NCBI GenBank assembly: GCA_018350325.1
Contig: JAEVLN010000005.1
Location: 3,942,393-4,006,392, forward strand
DNA: 64,000 nt
From: Globodera rostochiensis
Taxonomy: Eukaryota > Nematoda > Chromadorea > Rhabditida > Heteroderidae
Reading direction: 5' to 3'
Shown here one piece after another: positions 32,284-42,639 of this stretch. The notes below the pieces were generated by a model. The model was not told where the DNA came from, made no database searches, and worked only from the letters and a program-made list of their open reading frames with translations. Within the stretch, counting starts at the first letter, position 1. Every line of letters begins with the position of its first letter. Made by a program: the position numbers and the translations under genes.

Positions 32284-32757
32284 ATTCGAGTTCTCAATTT
32301 CCTGAATATTTGCCGCGGCATTCTCTTCCACAGAATGTCCATCGACAGAATTTGGATGTAATTGGTGTCGTTTAAATTGCTTTTTCCATCTATACAAAGT
32401 GTTTGTTCCAATTTTCAACATTTTGGCAATGTCCACATCCCTAATTTTTTTTTGTCCTTAATTTCATAATAACGTTTCATCAATTCCTTTTGTTCGCTGT
32501 CGGAGTGTTTATTTCGTGCTGAAAAAGAATTTAAATGTAAATAAATAATAAAATTTGAGCTCGAAATACTCACCGGTTTGGCCAAGTTTTCGTTTCCATT
32601 TGTAAATTGTTTTAAAACTATGGCCCAATTCTTTTGCGACAATTTCATTTATTTGATTGGGATAAGAGTTTTTGAATCCGTCCTGCTTTAACTCGGCTTT
32701 CATATCAAATTTCTCTATCAAATGTTTACGTTCTTCTTTTTCAGAGTAATAACACTC
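32284..32757 (-). pseudogene. SVH copy 11: module 2 and exon 2 only
   Basis: Homology starts at the YEKEERKHLIEKF linker (about 32757), after unrelated DNA, and runs through module 2 (KELGHSFKTIYKWKRKLG; one residue lost in FDMKAEL), the donor (exon end 32574), a 55-bp intron and exon 2 from 32518. A deletion in exon 2 (GACAAAAAAAAATTAGGG) shifts the frame within module 3. The N-terminal half is missing. Confidence 0.75.
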
Positions 32758-32849
32758 CAATGCAGCTAGTTGCAATCGTTTGTGGGCGGGAAGTTGATTG
32801 AAATATACTTTTTAATAATCCTGCGTTAATTTTGCAGCCGAATTTGGGG

Positions 32850-33190
32850 TGCTAGCGAATTAGACCCCGTTGTCCTCTCGCAGTTTTGTTGGTTGCAGAT
32901 CTAAACCGATTCAGGTTGACGCCTTTGCTGGCAGGGTATTATTTGAATTTAAACTTCTTAAGTCAAATTTAAGATGCTAGCGAATTTGCCCCCGTTATTT
33001 TCTCGCAGTTTTGTTGGCTGCCAGATCTAAACCGAATTCAAGTTGAAGCGTTTGCTGGCAGGATATTATTTGAATTTAAACTTCTTAAGTCAAATTTGAG
33101 GTGCTAGCGAATTTTTGGTTGCCAGATCTAAACCGAAATCAGTTTGAAGCGTTTGCTGACAGGATATTTGGCGAATTTTAATCTCAGGCC
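32850..33190 (+). repeat. Tandem repeat, unit about 115-120 bp, three copies
   Basis: GTGCTAGCGAATT..., GTTGGYTGCCAGATCTAAAC, TTGAAGCGTTTGCTGGCAGG and ATTATTTGAATTTAAACTTC repeat with starts near 32849, 32973 and 33101; the third copy is shortened. Confidence 0.75.
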
Positions 33191-34224
33191 TTGCAAGGTT
33201 TGGCAAACGTGTTAACCCACTGGCTACAATTCCGATTTGCCCTGCAGGCTGAACGCGTATACAGGCCGCCAAATTCTGCTTTCAGTGGCAGTCACTTACC
33301 GGCTAAATTTGCCCTCTGCCAAAAGTCGCCAGGGTTTTAGCTGGTTAGCGGCTTTGCCCTACGGGCTAATTTTTAGCTGCCAGATTCGGGTCTACTTTTA
33401 GGTTTGCGTTGCCGCTCAATTGATTAACTGTAAGTCTGCTTGCTGCTGGATTTGCCCTAAAGCTTATTGATTGAAAGCGGTCGTGCCTGTCACTCGAATA
33501 ATCACTGATCGGCTGCAATATGGTTAAGGGGCCGCTGACTGGTACAGATTTCCTGTACGCTTGCTTTATTTGGGAATCTTAGCCAACTGTCTGTTGTATA
33601 TTAAAGTTGGATTTAAAAAAATCTGCAACTTGACGGCCAAGTTTAATATTTGGTAGAGGCCGATTGATTTATTTTTATTCTCTTTTATCAAATTTTTCCT
33701 TTTTTTTTGAATATAAAATTTTTAATTTAATTTTGTTTTATATTTTAAACTTTTAATTATTTAAATCAATACCCCTTTAAAATTTGAACTTGCTTTTATT
33801 ATAATATAATTGATATTTCTCGAAAGCTTTTTTTATTTTACTTTACGTTTTTTGGCCCCTGCTGAAGTTTGTTGAGAAAATATTGGATGAAGAATAAACA
33901 GGCCGAATACCCTAACTATAAGGGCTCAAATTTCAATCGAAAAAATTTATTATATATTTACAATTTTTTATTTTTTCTTTACGATTTAACGGTCTAATAA
34001 ATATATTTTTTATTTGCAAAATAATTTTAAATTTTATGAATTATAAAATATTTTAAATATTTATTTATTTTATATTTCGATTTTTTAATTTTACTTTACG
34101 ATTTTTCTTTAATGATTTATTAAGAATTTTTTTTCGATTTTATAAATATTTTTTTATATTTAGTAAATAATTTTGAATTTTATGATAAATAATTTTATTT
34201 AAATTTGAAAAAATAATATTTGAT
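33191..34224. other. No gene seen; pseudo-unique then very AT-rich DNA
   Basis: 33191-33640 is moderately GC-rich with TGCCAGATT/GGCTAATTT echoes of the preceding tandem repeat. 33680-34220 is about 80% A+T, mostly T-runs. Confidence 0.4.
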
Positions 34225-34310
34225 TGCGCAGGGCTTTGAACTTGGCTGCTGCCTGCAGGGCCCCTTGCTCGCGCAGGGGATTGAACTTGGCTGCTGGCTG
34301 CAGACCCCCT
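34225..34310 (+). repeat. Tandem pair of a roughly 44-bp GC-rich unit
   Basis: GCGCAGGGCTTTGAACTTGG and GCGCAGGGGATTGAACTTGG start two units, each ending CTGCTGSCTGCAG. A related GTCGCGCAG motif is scattered through 34523-34690. Confidence 0.6.
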
Positions 34311-34392
34311 CACTCACTACTGCAGTGGGACAATTTCTTTATTTCCCTTGGCTGACGTCATTCTCCACCATATAGGGACAATTAGTGGCTAT

Positions 34393-34480
34393 TGCTACCA
34401 ATACACTATGGCCAAGTGGTTAGTGCTCTCTTCTCTCTCTCGCCGTGCCAGCGGGGGTTCGGATCCCCGCAGCAGCGGAT
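34393..34480 (+). repeat. tRNA-like SINE head
   Basis: GGCCAAGTGGTTAGTGCTC (A-box, 34410 on) and GCGGGGGTTCGGATCCCCGC (T-arm with B-box, 34451-34470) look like a tRNA, but the flanks do not form an acceptor stem and no anticodon arm is convincing. Confidence 0.55.
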
Positions 34481-34956
34481 GAATTTTTCGGATAAAAAAT
34501 ACTTTGGCAGAGTTTCAAAAAGTCGCGCAGGTGTGCAAGTGAAATTTAAAAATTTAAATTACGAAAAACTCGCGCAGGATGCGCGAGTAACTCGCGCAGA
34601 AGAAATTTGCATAAAGTCGCGCAGTGCGCAAGATGGCCAACGTCTTAAGATTTCAAAATTTCAAAAAATTTAAAAAAGTCGCGCAGCAGCCCTGCCAATA
34701 GGTTTGGGCTCTGGGACTCAGCTGGCCGGCGCTCAAATGGCCTGGTGCTCACCCCGACACCCTGGCGCTCAAATGGCCACCGACCCTCCCGTACCTTTTG
34801 GCTCTGATGACGTCATTACCGTTTTGGTGAAAAAGTGGGCTGTAACTACTTCCATCAAATCCAGATCCAGGCATAACCAACCTGGATTTTCTGGATTAAT
34901 TAAAAATACACCCTTAAAGATGGTGTTTTCTGACAAATGAGTAGGGCTCCGGGGGC

Positions 34957-35041
34957 GCCGACATTTCATCGACGCGACACTTCATCGATAAGCCAAAATC
35001 CGACATTTCATCGACTAAGCCAAAATCCGACATTTCATCGT
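34957..35041 (+). repeat. Short tandem repeat, unit about 27-31 bp, three copies
   Basis: Units contain CGACATTTCATCGACTAAGC and CAAAATC; the first is a variant with ACGCGACACTTCATCGATAA. Confidence 0.75.
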
Positions 35042-35382
35042 CTTAGGGGTTTAAGGGGCCGTGAATCCGTAATTTTTTTCTAGAACCCATTTTATAATCC
35101 ATATTTCGCCATTTTCAAAAAAATTCCTTGACAATAATGCAACAAAAACGAAAAATACACCCCTATGGATCGACTTTTTCAAAATTTTCAAAAAATGCAC
35201 CCCAAAAATTGACTTTTTCGCGACTAAAAATTCTGCCACCAAAAAATAAAAATTTTAAAATTCTGCTTATTTTCAAAAATTTTTCTGAAATGCCTTTAAT
35301 TGCATATAAAATTTTTTATTGATCTTAATACTTCATTAGGAAATCTTGCCCATTTTTGCAATATTTGAAAATTTTTATCCAT

Positions 35383-35418
35383 TTTGGGTGTTCTGCCGGT
35401 CGATTTGGTGATGGACAA
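35383..35418 (-). pseudogene. 36-bp SVH scrap
   Basis: The minus strand matches the HHQIDRQNTQI segment just before the repeats, and nothing more. It abuts the 125-bp repeat at 35421. Confidence 0.5.
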
Positions 35419-35420
35419 AT

Positions 35421-35545
35421 GCTTTCTATTGATTCATGTGTATCCGGGATGTAACCGGAAAGCATAAAAAAGCCGGAATCTGGAATTCCGGCTCGCAAGT
35501 AAATGTCCGGAAATACGGAGATTTCAAAATCCCAATAATTTGACT
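35421..35545 (-). repeat. 125-bp repeat, inverted partner of 39408-39536
   Basis: It contains GCCGGAATCTGGAATTCCGG and TGTCCGGAAATACGGAG. The partner is in the opposite orientation about 3.9 kb away. Confidence 0.65.
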
Positions 35546-36285
35546 TAGTTTTCTAATCTTTTTAAAAACATTTTTTCATAACAAATTTCCATCAAAATTC
35601 AAATCTTCGACCCCTCCCCCAGAAAAAGCTAAAAATAGGACTAAAAAGGGCTGCTGAATCTGAAGCAAAAATGGGGCAGAACTTAATAAAAACAAATTGT
35701 TTTTTTTTGCAAAAATTTTAGGGCGGGAATTCCGATCCCGTAAAAATCCCGTTAAATTTTTCACAGGATCCCGCGGGAACAGGAAAAATTTTGAAAATTT
35801 AATTTATAAGTATTCGTTTCGAAATTGTTTATTAACCCAAAATCCAACACCAATCAGGGATTGTTTCAGAATATTCGTTGATTACGTCTACCCCTGATTT
35901 CACATTTTTTTTATAAAATGATTATTATTTCTGAAATGGGTTTTATTCATATAAAATATTCCTGACATTTCCTAAATATTTTGTTATTGTCACATTTTTG
36001 ACCAAAATGACGCGAAGCAGCACATGATTTTCGATACGATTTGAAATTGAAACAGAAATTTTGCATACGATATGATATCGTATCATAGGATCATATCGGA
36101 GATATGACACCATTGAAATAGCCCATGCTAGTGAGGCACTGATTATCAATAAATCCTTCAAATCTAATGAATATATTATTTTCAAAATAAATTTTAAACA
36201 AAGAAAACAATTTTAAATTTAATATCAAAAATATTTAAAAACATCAGATGCCAAATCGTTTTTTTCCAATTCATTGACCATTCAT

Positions 36286-37332
36286 TCAAATACTTCCCGC
36301 GTTCGATTTATCAATTTCCTGAACATTTGCCGCTGCATTCTCTTCCACAGAATGTCCATCGACAGAATTTGGATGAAATTGCTGTCGTTTAAATTGCTTT
36401 TTCCATCTAACCAAAGTGGCTCTGTTGATGTTCAGCCTTTTAGTAATGTTCTCGTCACTAGTTTTAGGATTTTGGCCCTTGATTTCATAATAAAGTTTCA
36501 TCAATTTCTTTTGTTCACTGTGGGGGTATTTATGGTTTGGTGCTGTAAAAGAATTTAATTAATATAAATAAATAATAAATTTGGGCTCAAAATACTCACT
36601 GATTTGGCTAAGTTCACGTTTCCAATTGGAAATTGTTCTAAAACTGAGGCCCAACTTTTTTGCGACAATTTTATCATTTTCGTGATTATAAGCGTTTTTG
36701 AATCCGTCTCGCTTTAACTCGGCTTTCATTTGATCAAATTTCCCTATCAAATTTTGTCGCTCATTTTTTGGATTTCGCCGGCTTAATGCTAATTCCTTTT
36801 TCCATTCATATATTTTTTTGCGATTGGCTTTTAAATGTTTACCAATTTTATCCTCAATTTGATTCCATTCTTTTGCCGAATATTTTCCTTTTTGCTTAAA
36901 TTCGTCTTTCATTTCGTGAAATTTGGCAACAATAATACGTTTTTGCTCATCTTCAACAATATTTTCGATTGTCTTGGCGTTATCAGAGTGATCAGACTCT
37001 GCGAGAGGAGGAGGATTATGATCAGTTAAATTTGGTTCAATTTGTCCAAGCTCATCAGTTGAATTGGGTTCAATTTGTCCAAGCTGATCAGTTGAATTGG
37101 GTTCAATTTGTCCAATTTGGGTGTTCTGCCGGTCGATTTGGAGATGGACATTTTGCCCAAAGTTTGTTGGCGGCCTTTTCAAATCTTCGGCTTCATCTTT
37201 GTCCCACCATTCATCTACGAATAATTCGTCAAATGCTTGGAGCGGCAAGTCCTCCAATTGTACGGATTCGGCTTTGTCGAGTGAATTTGTTGCGAAGAAT
37301 AAGACCAAAATTAAACCCCAAAACTCTTCCAT
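36286..37332 (-). CDS. SVH copy 12: secreted repeat/HTH-like protein, three repeat units, 329 aa
   Basis: Exon 1 is 37332-36600, the intron 36599-36543 (57 bp) and exon 2 36542-36286; the sum is 330 codons. The N-terminus mixes subtypes: VQLEDLPLQAFDELFVDEWW as in the LTLEQ group, then KRPPTNFGQNVH as in the other, which suggests recombination between subtypes just after the WWDKDEAEDL stretch. Three repeats follow (two short GQIEPNSTDQL-type and one long PPPLAES-type), all with sequons (NST, NST, NLT). Modules are at about 120-173, 181-240 and 248-300. In module 3 the helix reads NITKRLNINRATLVRWKKQF. Confidence 0.8.
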
Positions 37333-37549
37333 TATATTTGGGCTAAAACAACTTCTGAATTTATATTTATATTTTAATTTTATAATTTAAATGCAAAATT
37401 CAATTGCAAAAATTTGTCAATTATTGTGTTAAAAGGTTTATTATTTTGGGGGCGTCCTGCGCTAATTTTTCGCAAAATATTTTAATATTTTAAAGAATAA
37501 TAAATATTCACAAAATGAAATAAAATAATAAAATGGTGAATTTTTTAGC

Positions 37550-37640
37550 CCAAATAAATTGGAGTCACTCCGAAAATCAATAAGGCCATCATTTTCCAAA
37601 TTTCTGCCAACCCTAATTATTGATCACATTTGTGGAAATG
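37550..37640 (-). pseudogene. Class B SVH 5' region remnant
   Basis: On the minus strand: ATTAGGGTTGGCAGAAATTT, TTATTGATTTTCGGAGTGAC, then TTTATTTGGGCT. The order is as upstream of the class B genes at 56813 and 62648, but no coding part follows. Confidence 0.5.
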
Positions 37641-38541
37641 GTAAAATTAGGTCGCTTATTGTTTGATAGGCCGTCATTTTTTGCTTTAGTGGCCCTTCTT
37701 ATGCTTAAAGCTTTTGGGCGGGGTGGGGGTCGGTGGTGCCGATAGGCGCCGCCGAGAAAATTTTGAATTTCTGAGTCAATTTTATTAAGAAAAATGGCCC
37801 AAAACAGCAGAAATAATCAACTTTAGTCTTTAGTGCGGCCCAGCGGTGCCGGTAAGCGCCGCCGCGAGAAATTTGGGTTTTTTTGTTAAGAAATTTCACC
37901 AAAATATGCGGGACCCCGAGTTGAAATTATTTTCAAAAAACAGCCCATTTTCTCGAAATTCGAAAATCAAAAGAAAAATACGTTGAAAATCGAAAGTCGC
38001 AAATTGTGCTTATTTTTTATACCTTAATTTCACCAAAACTGTCGCGAACGGCGAAGTTAAATCCCAACTCTCTCCCCACCCCCCGCAATCCTCTCCCACC
38101 CGATCTTCCAGCCGCCCCGTCCCAGCACTTATCTATCCGTTCCGGCGCATTATACTCCTTCGATCGGACCTTTGCTCCCTCGCCCCCCTCCGTAATCACC
38201 ATACCGAGCGTAAAGAACCGCTCTTTCCACGAAGAAATGCTTTCCCCATTGTTTGTGGATTGATTTTCGACCTTCAAGCTTCCGTGATAAATTTCTTCTA
38301 GCCATCTACAATATTAAAAAATAAATTTTATTTATTTGATCTTTTTGAGCGAAACTTTTTATCGTAAAACTACCTATTTTTACACTTAAACGACCTATTC
38401 TGCATTTCCTTATTTTGTTCTCAAGAGATGGTGAAAGTTTGAGACGGATCCGCCGTATACAAATGAAGTTAAGCGTATCGAAGTGCGGGATGCTTTTTTA
38501 TTGGTTAAAAAAGGTGAGAGAGAACGCCAAAGGAAGAGAAC
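37641..38541. other. SINE tails and unique DNA; no gene assigned
   Basis: GGCGCC palindromic segments lie at 37730-37755 and 37840-37866. 38006-38263 is open on both strands (minus frame 38277-38017 reads RFFTLGMVITEGGEGAKVRS), GC-richer than the flanks and possibly an exon, but neither strand is recognisable. Confidence 0.35.
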
Positions 38542-38934
38542 ATGTTAGAGATAAAAGGGAAAAGCGAGATAGTAGAGGGGTTCGACAAATTCCACGCTAT
38601 GAGAAAAGAATTTAAACAACAGGGAAAATATTCAAATAAAAAATGGGATCAAATTGATCAGAAAATTGCAAAACATTTAAAAGTCAATCGCAAAAAAATA
38701 TTTGAATGGAAAAAAGAATTGGGCCTAAGTAAAAAAATGTCCTATGAAAAAGAAGAGCGAAAACATTTGGTAGAGAAATTTGATCAGATGAAAGCCGAGT
38801 TAAAGCAAGCCGGATTTAAAAATTCATATAAAAATAAAATAAATGAAACTGTCGCGAAAGAATTGGGCCTCAATTTTACAACAATTTACAATTGGAAACG
38901 TGAACATGACCAATCTGGTTGGATTTATTCTTAA
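38542..38934 (+). CDS. SVH copy 13: two-module protein without signal peptide, 130 aa
   Basis: The frame from ATG 38542 begins with unrelated sequence (MLEIKGKSEIVEGF) and joins the family at DKFHAMRKEF. Modules 1 (IAKHLKVNRKKIFEWKKELG) and 2 (VAKELGLNFTTIYNWKREHD) are intact. The last bases (SGWIYS and a TAA, then TTCTTAAATACTT) match the unspliced end of exon 1 of the SVH gene at 16236 (SEIYS), so this copy came from a gene of that type; the donor is damaged (GTTGGA for GTGAGA). If expressed it would be cytoplasmic or nuclear rather than secreted. It may equally be a truncated pseudogene with a fortuitous start. Confidence 0.5.
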   Translation: MLEIKGKSEIVEGFDKFHAMRKEFKQQGKYSNKKWDQIDQKIAKHLKVNRKKIFEWKKELGLSKKMSYEKEERKHLVEKFDQMKAELKQAGFKNSYKNKINETVAKELGLNFTTIYNWKREHDQSGWIYS

Positions 38935-38997
38935 ATACTTACTTAAAACCTCTAAAATTTTACGTTTTCGCTCTTCAAAACCTGTTCATACTTAAAG

Positions 38998-39207
38998 TTC
39001 ATCCGTAAAGCTTTTAAAATTATAAAATTGTTAAAAAAAGACGAATTCATACAGACGCCATCATTACCAAACCTGTTGGAACAATTAATTGGGAATCTTA
39101 AAATTGATTTGGAAATGGAAAATAACCAAAAAAGGGCCAACAAATATTTAACTGAACCCCCGAATTGGACATTGGCCATTCCAAAAGCAAATCGAAAGTG
39201 CCATTGA
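38998..39207 (+). CDS. Unassigned 69-codon coding-like exon
   Basis: After TACTTAAAG (a possible acceptor) the frame is open to TGA at 39205, encoding FIRKAFKIIKLLKKDEFIQ and, near the end, NKYLTEPPNWTLAIPKANRK. The balanced composition with W, P and C is unlike random AT-rich frames here. It follows SVH copy 13 by 60 bases but matches no SVH exon. I cannot assign a family; the antisense frame is a shadow. Confidence 0.4.
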   Translation, partial: FIRKAFKIIKLLKKDEFIQTPSLPNLLEQLIGNLKIDLEMENNQKRANKYLTEPPNWTLAIPKANRKCH

Positions 39208-39407
39208 AGTAGTGAAGACGCTTAAGCGTTTTTTTGATCGTAAATTGATTAATTCAAGTCAAGGAAACATATTAAAAATTTTTAAAACATACGACACATA
39301 ACTAGGAGTCGAACATTTGGCGAATTGAATTTGTGGCCCCTAGGTCTCGGTCTAGAGTCTTGGTCGGATAACCGCGGTTACGGGTAACCGTGCACAGGCC
39401 TGAGAAA

Positions 39408-39536
39408 AATTATAAAAAGTCAAATTATTGGGATTTTGAAATTCTCCGTATTTCCGGACATTTTCTTGCGAGCCGGAATTCCGGCCTTTTTATGGTTTCC
39501 GGTTACATCCCGGCTACACATGAATCAATAGAAAGC
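39408..39536 (+). repeat. 125-bp repeat, inverted partner of 35421-35545
   Basis: It runs from GTCAAATTATTGGGATTTTG through GAGCCGGAATTCCGGCCTTT to ATGAATCAATAGAAAGCATT. Confidence 0.65.
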
Positions 39537-39788
39537 ATTGGCACTGGCATTTGGGCCAATTCCAAGTCAATTCAATCGCCAATCAGCGAAAGTTGGGCAA
39601 TATAAAAGTGGCTTGTTGTAAGCCAAATCCATTATTGGGGCTTTCATTTATTTAATAAAAAGATTTATTTCTCCCATTTTATGTTTATTTGAGTCATATT
39701 TTGTATAATTTTATTTATTAGATCATAAAATATGGCATAAGTCATATTTTGGGCATTTTCGGGTAACAAAAATGCAATAAAACCCGAA

Positions 39789-39994
39789 AAATGTTTTATG
39801 AAAAAGAAGAACGTAAACATTTGGTAGAGAAATTTGATCAAATGAAAGCCGAGTTAAAGGGGACGGATTCAAAAATGCATATAAAAATGAATTAGATGAA
39901 AATGGTGCGAAAGAATTGGTCCACAGTTTTACAACAATTTACAATTGGAAACGTGAACTTGCCAAACCGGTGAGTATTTCGAGCCAATTTTATG
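39789..39994 (+). pseudogene. SVH copy 14: module 2 fragment with donor
   Basis: The sequence runs from the FYEKEERKHLVEKFDQMKAE linker through a decayed module 2 (deletion at GGGGACGG; ENGAKELVHSF) to the donor CCGGTGAGTATTTCGAG at about 39966, and breaks in the intron at 39994 against GC-rich DNA. No exon 2 follows. Confidence 0.7.
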
Positions 39995-40540
39995 CAGCCC
40001 CGCCGTGTCTCCGGCCACTCCCCGCTGCGTCAATGAGTGCGTGCGTTCGTTCAAGCTGATCTCCACGGACATCGCCGCCTTGCGCCTGGCCGCTCCTTTT
40101 CCCTGCCGAACTCGCACGACCCGGGCCCGAACTTCCACGGAAAGCGCCACGGCAATGCTTTGGACGTCAGTGGCACTGCCTGCGGCACAATCTGCGACTG
40201 GTGGACACACGCTGGCGGGTTCTACAATCCATCCCGGCCAATCCGTTCGAAGCCCTGCCTCCACTCGTCCTCCATCGGATGCCCAGCCGCCAGAACCGAT
40301 CCAAGCTTGCTCAACCAACCGCACATACCCCGTCCGGAGCAAGGCGAGCCGCAAGTCCGGCGTTTATCGAACTTCTCGAACACCACCACTTCCATGCGCA
40401 CCACCTTCACAGTCGGCCACTGCTCATAGTTCGAAACGGACTTCTTCATGGTTTCTTCTTTTCGCAAAATTGTAGTTGTAGCGCGTCGAGCTTGGAGCAC
40501 TGGCGCGTTCCTCTTCAGAAAGGCCAGCCCTGACGGTCCG
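39995..40540. other. GC-rich island, coding strand unresolved
   Basis: GC content rises to about 60% at the breakpoint of the SVH fragment. Long frames exist in three plus-strand frames (40005-40475, 40037-40429, 40201-40533) and on the minus strand (40354-39929, 40500-40222), and none has a recognisable domain. It is probably part of one or two exons of a foreign gene fragment; I cannot choose the frame. Confidence 0.35.
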
Positions 40541-40669
40541 GACTATGTTGCGGTTTGTTGTTGGAAAGTCGCTCTCGGCCTTCGCACAAATGCGCTCATT
40601 TTTTGAAGCCCCGGAATGAAAGAAGGCTTCTTCGCGATTCGATTTAGCTTCGTTGAGAACGAGAGCCAT
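40424..40669 (-). CDS. Unassigned 81-aa ORF, minus strand
   Basis: From ATG 40669 the frame encodes MALVLNEAKSNREEAFFHSG, then CAKAESDFPTTNRNIVRTVR and GLSEEERASAPSSTRYNYNF, ending at 40424. The composition is hydrophilic and balanced, and the start codon is well placed before AT-rich DNA that could be a 5' flank. It could be the first exon of the minus-strand frame at 40500-40222. There is no homology I can name. Confidence 0.35.
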   Translation of the reverse strand: MALVLNEAKSNREEAFFHSGASKNERICAKAESDFPTTNRNIVRTVRAGLSEEERASAPSSTRYNYNFAKRRNHEEVRFEL

Positions 40670-40699
40670 ATTAGTTCCCTCTCAAAATTAACGAGTAGG

Positions 40700-41551
40700 T
40701 GGTTTTTTATTTTAAAGTGTAGATTGTAAGTACTACGTCGTTTCTTTGTTTTTGTTTTTGCAAAAAAACTTTGAACATTTTTAAAATTTTGGTTTAGTGT
40801 CGAAATCAAAGTTTGTCGAAATTCATCAATGTCGAAATCATAGGAAAACAGTGAAAAAAGCAAAATAGTTCAGTGTCGAAATCCATCAGTGTCGAAAATT
40901 ATCAGTTGTCGAATTCCCTAGTTCAAAAACCCCAGACACCGGCCTTTGTGGGTGCTCTGCTCACTTTTCTCTGCTTTCGAACTTACCTCCCGTTCTCTCT
41001 TCGCTTGGAAATCTTCTCTCAGGCCGAGGCCTGTCAATCCTTAATAAAACCCACTATGAGGAGGATCAAAAATTAATTACCCGGGTAATAATTAAAGGAT
41101 ATCCGGTCCCGAATTTTTGCCAAAATAAGCGCACTTGATTCTCTTGGTCATGTTGCGCTACTTTAAAAAAAAAATTTTTCAGTATGTATGAAAAGTAAAA
41201 AATTTAAAAATGAAATAATGGTAGTCCTAATCAATTCATGAAAAGAAAAGATTGATTTGTTTTAAAGGTTATGACAACGAAAAATGAGATGTCTGGTGCA
41301 GAACAGAGGTGATCGAAATTTCGTTTCGTTTCATGTTATTCGTCTCGAAAATTTTTTTCATTAGAAAGTCAATTGCGGATCCAAATTGCGGAAAAAATCA
41401 AAAAATCCGCAACCCGCAATCCGCAACCCCAAAAAGGCCGCAATTTCAGCAATCCGCAATCCGCAATTGCGGCAGCCCTGATCCGTATCCATCCATATCC
41501 GGATTATCCGCGGATATCCGTGTCCACGCCTGGTCGTAACATTCTGTGCAC
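40700..41551. other. Repetitive intergenic DNA
   Basis: 40795-40920 has repeated GTGTCGAAATC-type segments. 41370-41534 is a MITE-like stretch rich in CCGCAATCCGCAA and ending ATCCGTGTCCACGCCTG, like pieces at 18320 and 63510. Confidence 0.4.
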
Positions 41552-41694
41552 CAGGGATGGGTATCGCACCAAAAAAAAGGGATTGGCGATATGCGATATC
41601 GAATTTTCTGATGCCATAGCGATATGCGATAGGCGATATGCCTAAAAAGGCGATAAATGCGATATATATCGCGCGATATCGATTCCCATCCATG
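41552..41694. mobile_element. 143-bp hAT-type MITE
   Basis: CAGGGATGGGTATCG at the left and CGATTCCCATCCATG at the right are imperfect inverted ends, flanked by CTGTGCAC at 41544-41551 and 41695-41702. The interior is rich in GCGATATGCGATA. Confidence 0.75.
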
Positions 41695-41702
41695 CTGTGC
41701 AC

Positions 41703-42610
41703 CAGGGATGGGCAAAATCGGAAAATATAATCCGAAATCCGAATTCCGAAATTCCGGAAAACCAAAAATCCGAAAGGATTTTAAATCCAAAATCCGATTT
41801 CACGAAAATCCCGAAATTTTTCCGGAATCCGAAACCCGAAATCCGAAATTTTTTCAAGTAAATTTTTGCATTTCCGATTAAAAAAAAAAGAAGGTTTTTC
41901 TATCTTATCTGTGCTTCACTCCGATATGCAATAATTTACCATTCAACCCCTCTCGTCTAATTGGTCAGCAATAAAGGTTTTTGAGAACTTTGCTTTAGAT
42001 CTGGGGGGAGGGGGTCGGCGGTGCCAATAGGCGCCGCCAGAAAATTTTGAATTTTGACTCAATTTGTTAAAAGATTTGCAACCAAAATATTAAAAATACG
42101 CAATTTTTTGGAGGAGTCCGGCGGTGCGGATAGGCGCCGCCGGGAAAATTTTTTGAAAATTTTAACGAATCTTGTTAAGAAAATTGGCTTTTTTGCATTT
42201 ATGGCACTAATTTGTAAAGTAATTTACGAACTCAACTTTTAACAAAGTTATAAATTTTTTAAATATTCAGAATTTGTACAATCAAAAAATGAAATGAAAA
42301 CTTGTGAATTGTCATCTAAAATATTTTTAAAAAATGGGAAATTTAAAAAATTTTTGGAATTGTTCGACCGTAAATGTTCAGAGAAAGTCAGAAAAATCAT
42401 TAACACAGTCGGGGACCTGAACTCACACCAAAAGTTTAACTACCCAACCACTCACCACTATACCAACACCAAACTGTCCATTTCCTCAAAAATCCCATTC
42501 TTAGGGGTGCAAAATCCGAAATTTTGCTCAAATTCCGAAATCCGAAACGGCCAAAAAACCCGAAATTTTCCGGAATCCGAATTTCGGATCCGAAATTTTG
42601 CCCATCCCTG
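41703..42610. mobile_element. 908-bp hAT-type element adjoining the previous one
   Basis: CAGGGATGGGCAAAATCGG and its complement CCGAAATTTTGCCCATCCCTG bound the element. CTGTGCAC flanks it at 41695-41702 and 42611-42618, so one copy of the target sequence is shared with the 143-bp MITE. It contains a SINE but no transposase. Confidence 0.8.
42000..42470 (-). repeat. tRNA-derived SINE nested in the 908-bp element
   Basis: On the minus strand GGTGAGTGGTTGGGTAG (A-box, about 42463-42447) and GAGTTCAGGTCCCC (B-box, about 42424-42411) lead into the body; the GGCGCC palindromes (42130 and 42030) lie at the far end, as in the plus-strand copies. Confidence 0.6.
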
Positions 42611-42639
42611 CTGTGCACGTTACCCTTGCTGATATATAG

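Noticed and set aside
34400..34480. A genuine tRNA gene
   Set aside because: T-arm and A-box are good but no acceptor stem pairs and the anticodon arm is not convincing; likewise for 18425, 24890 and 27170.
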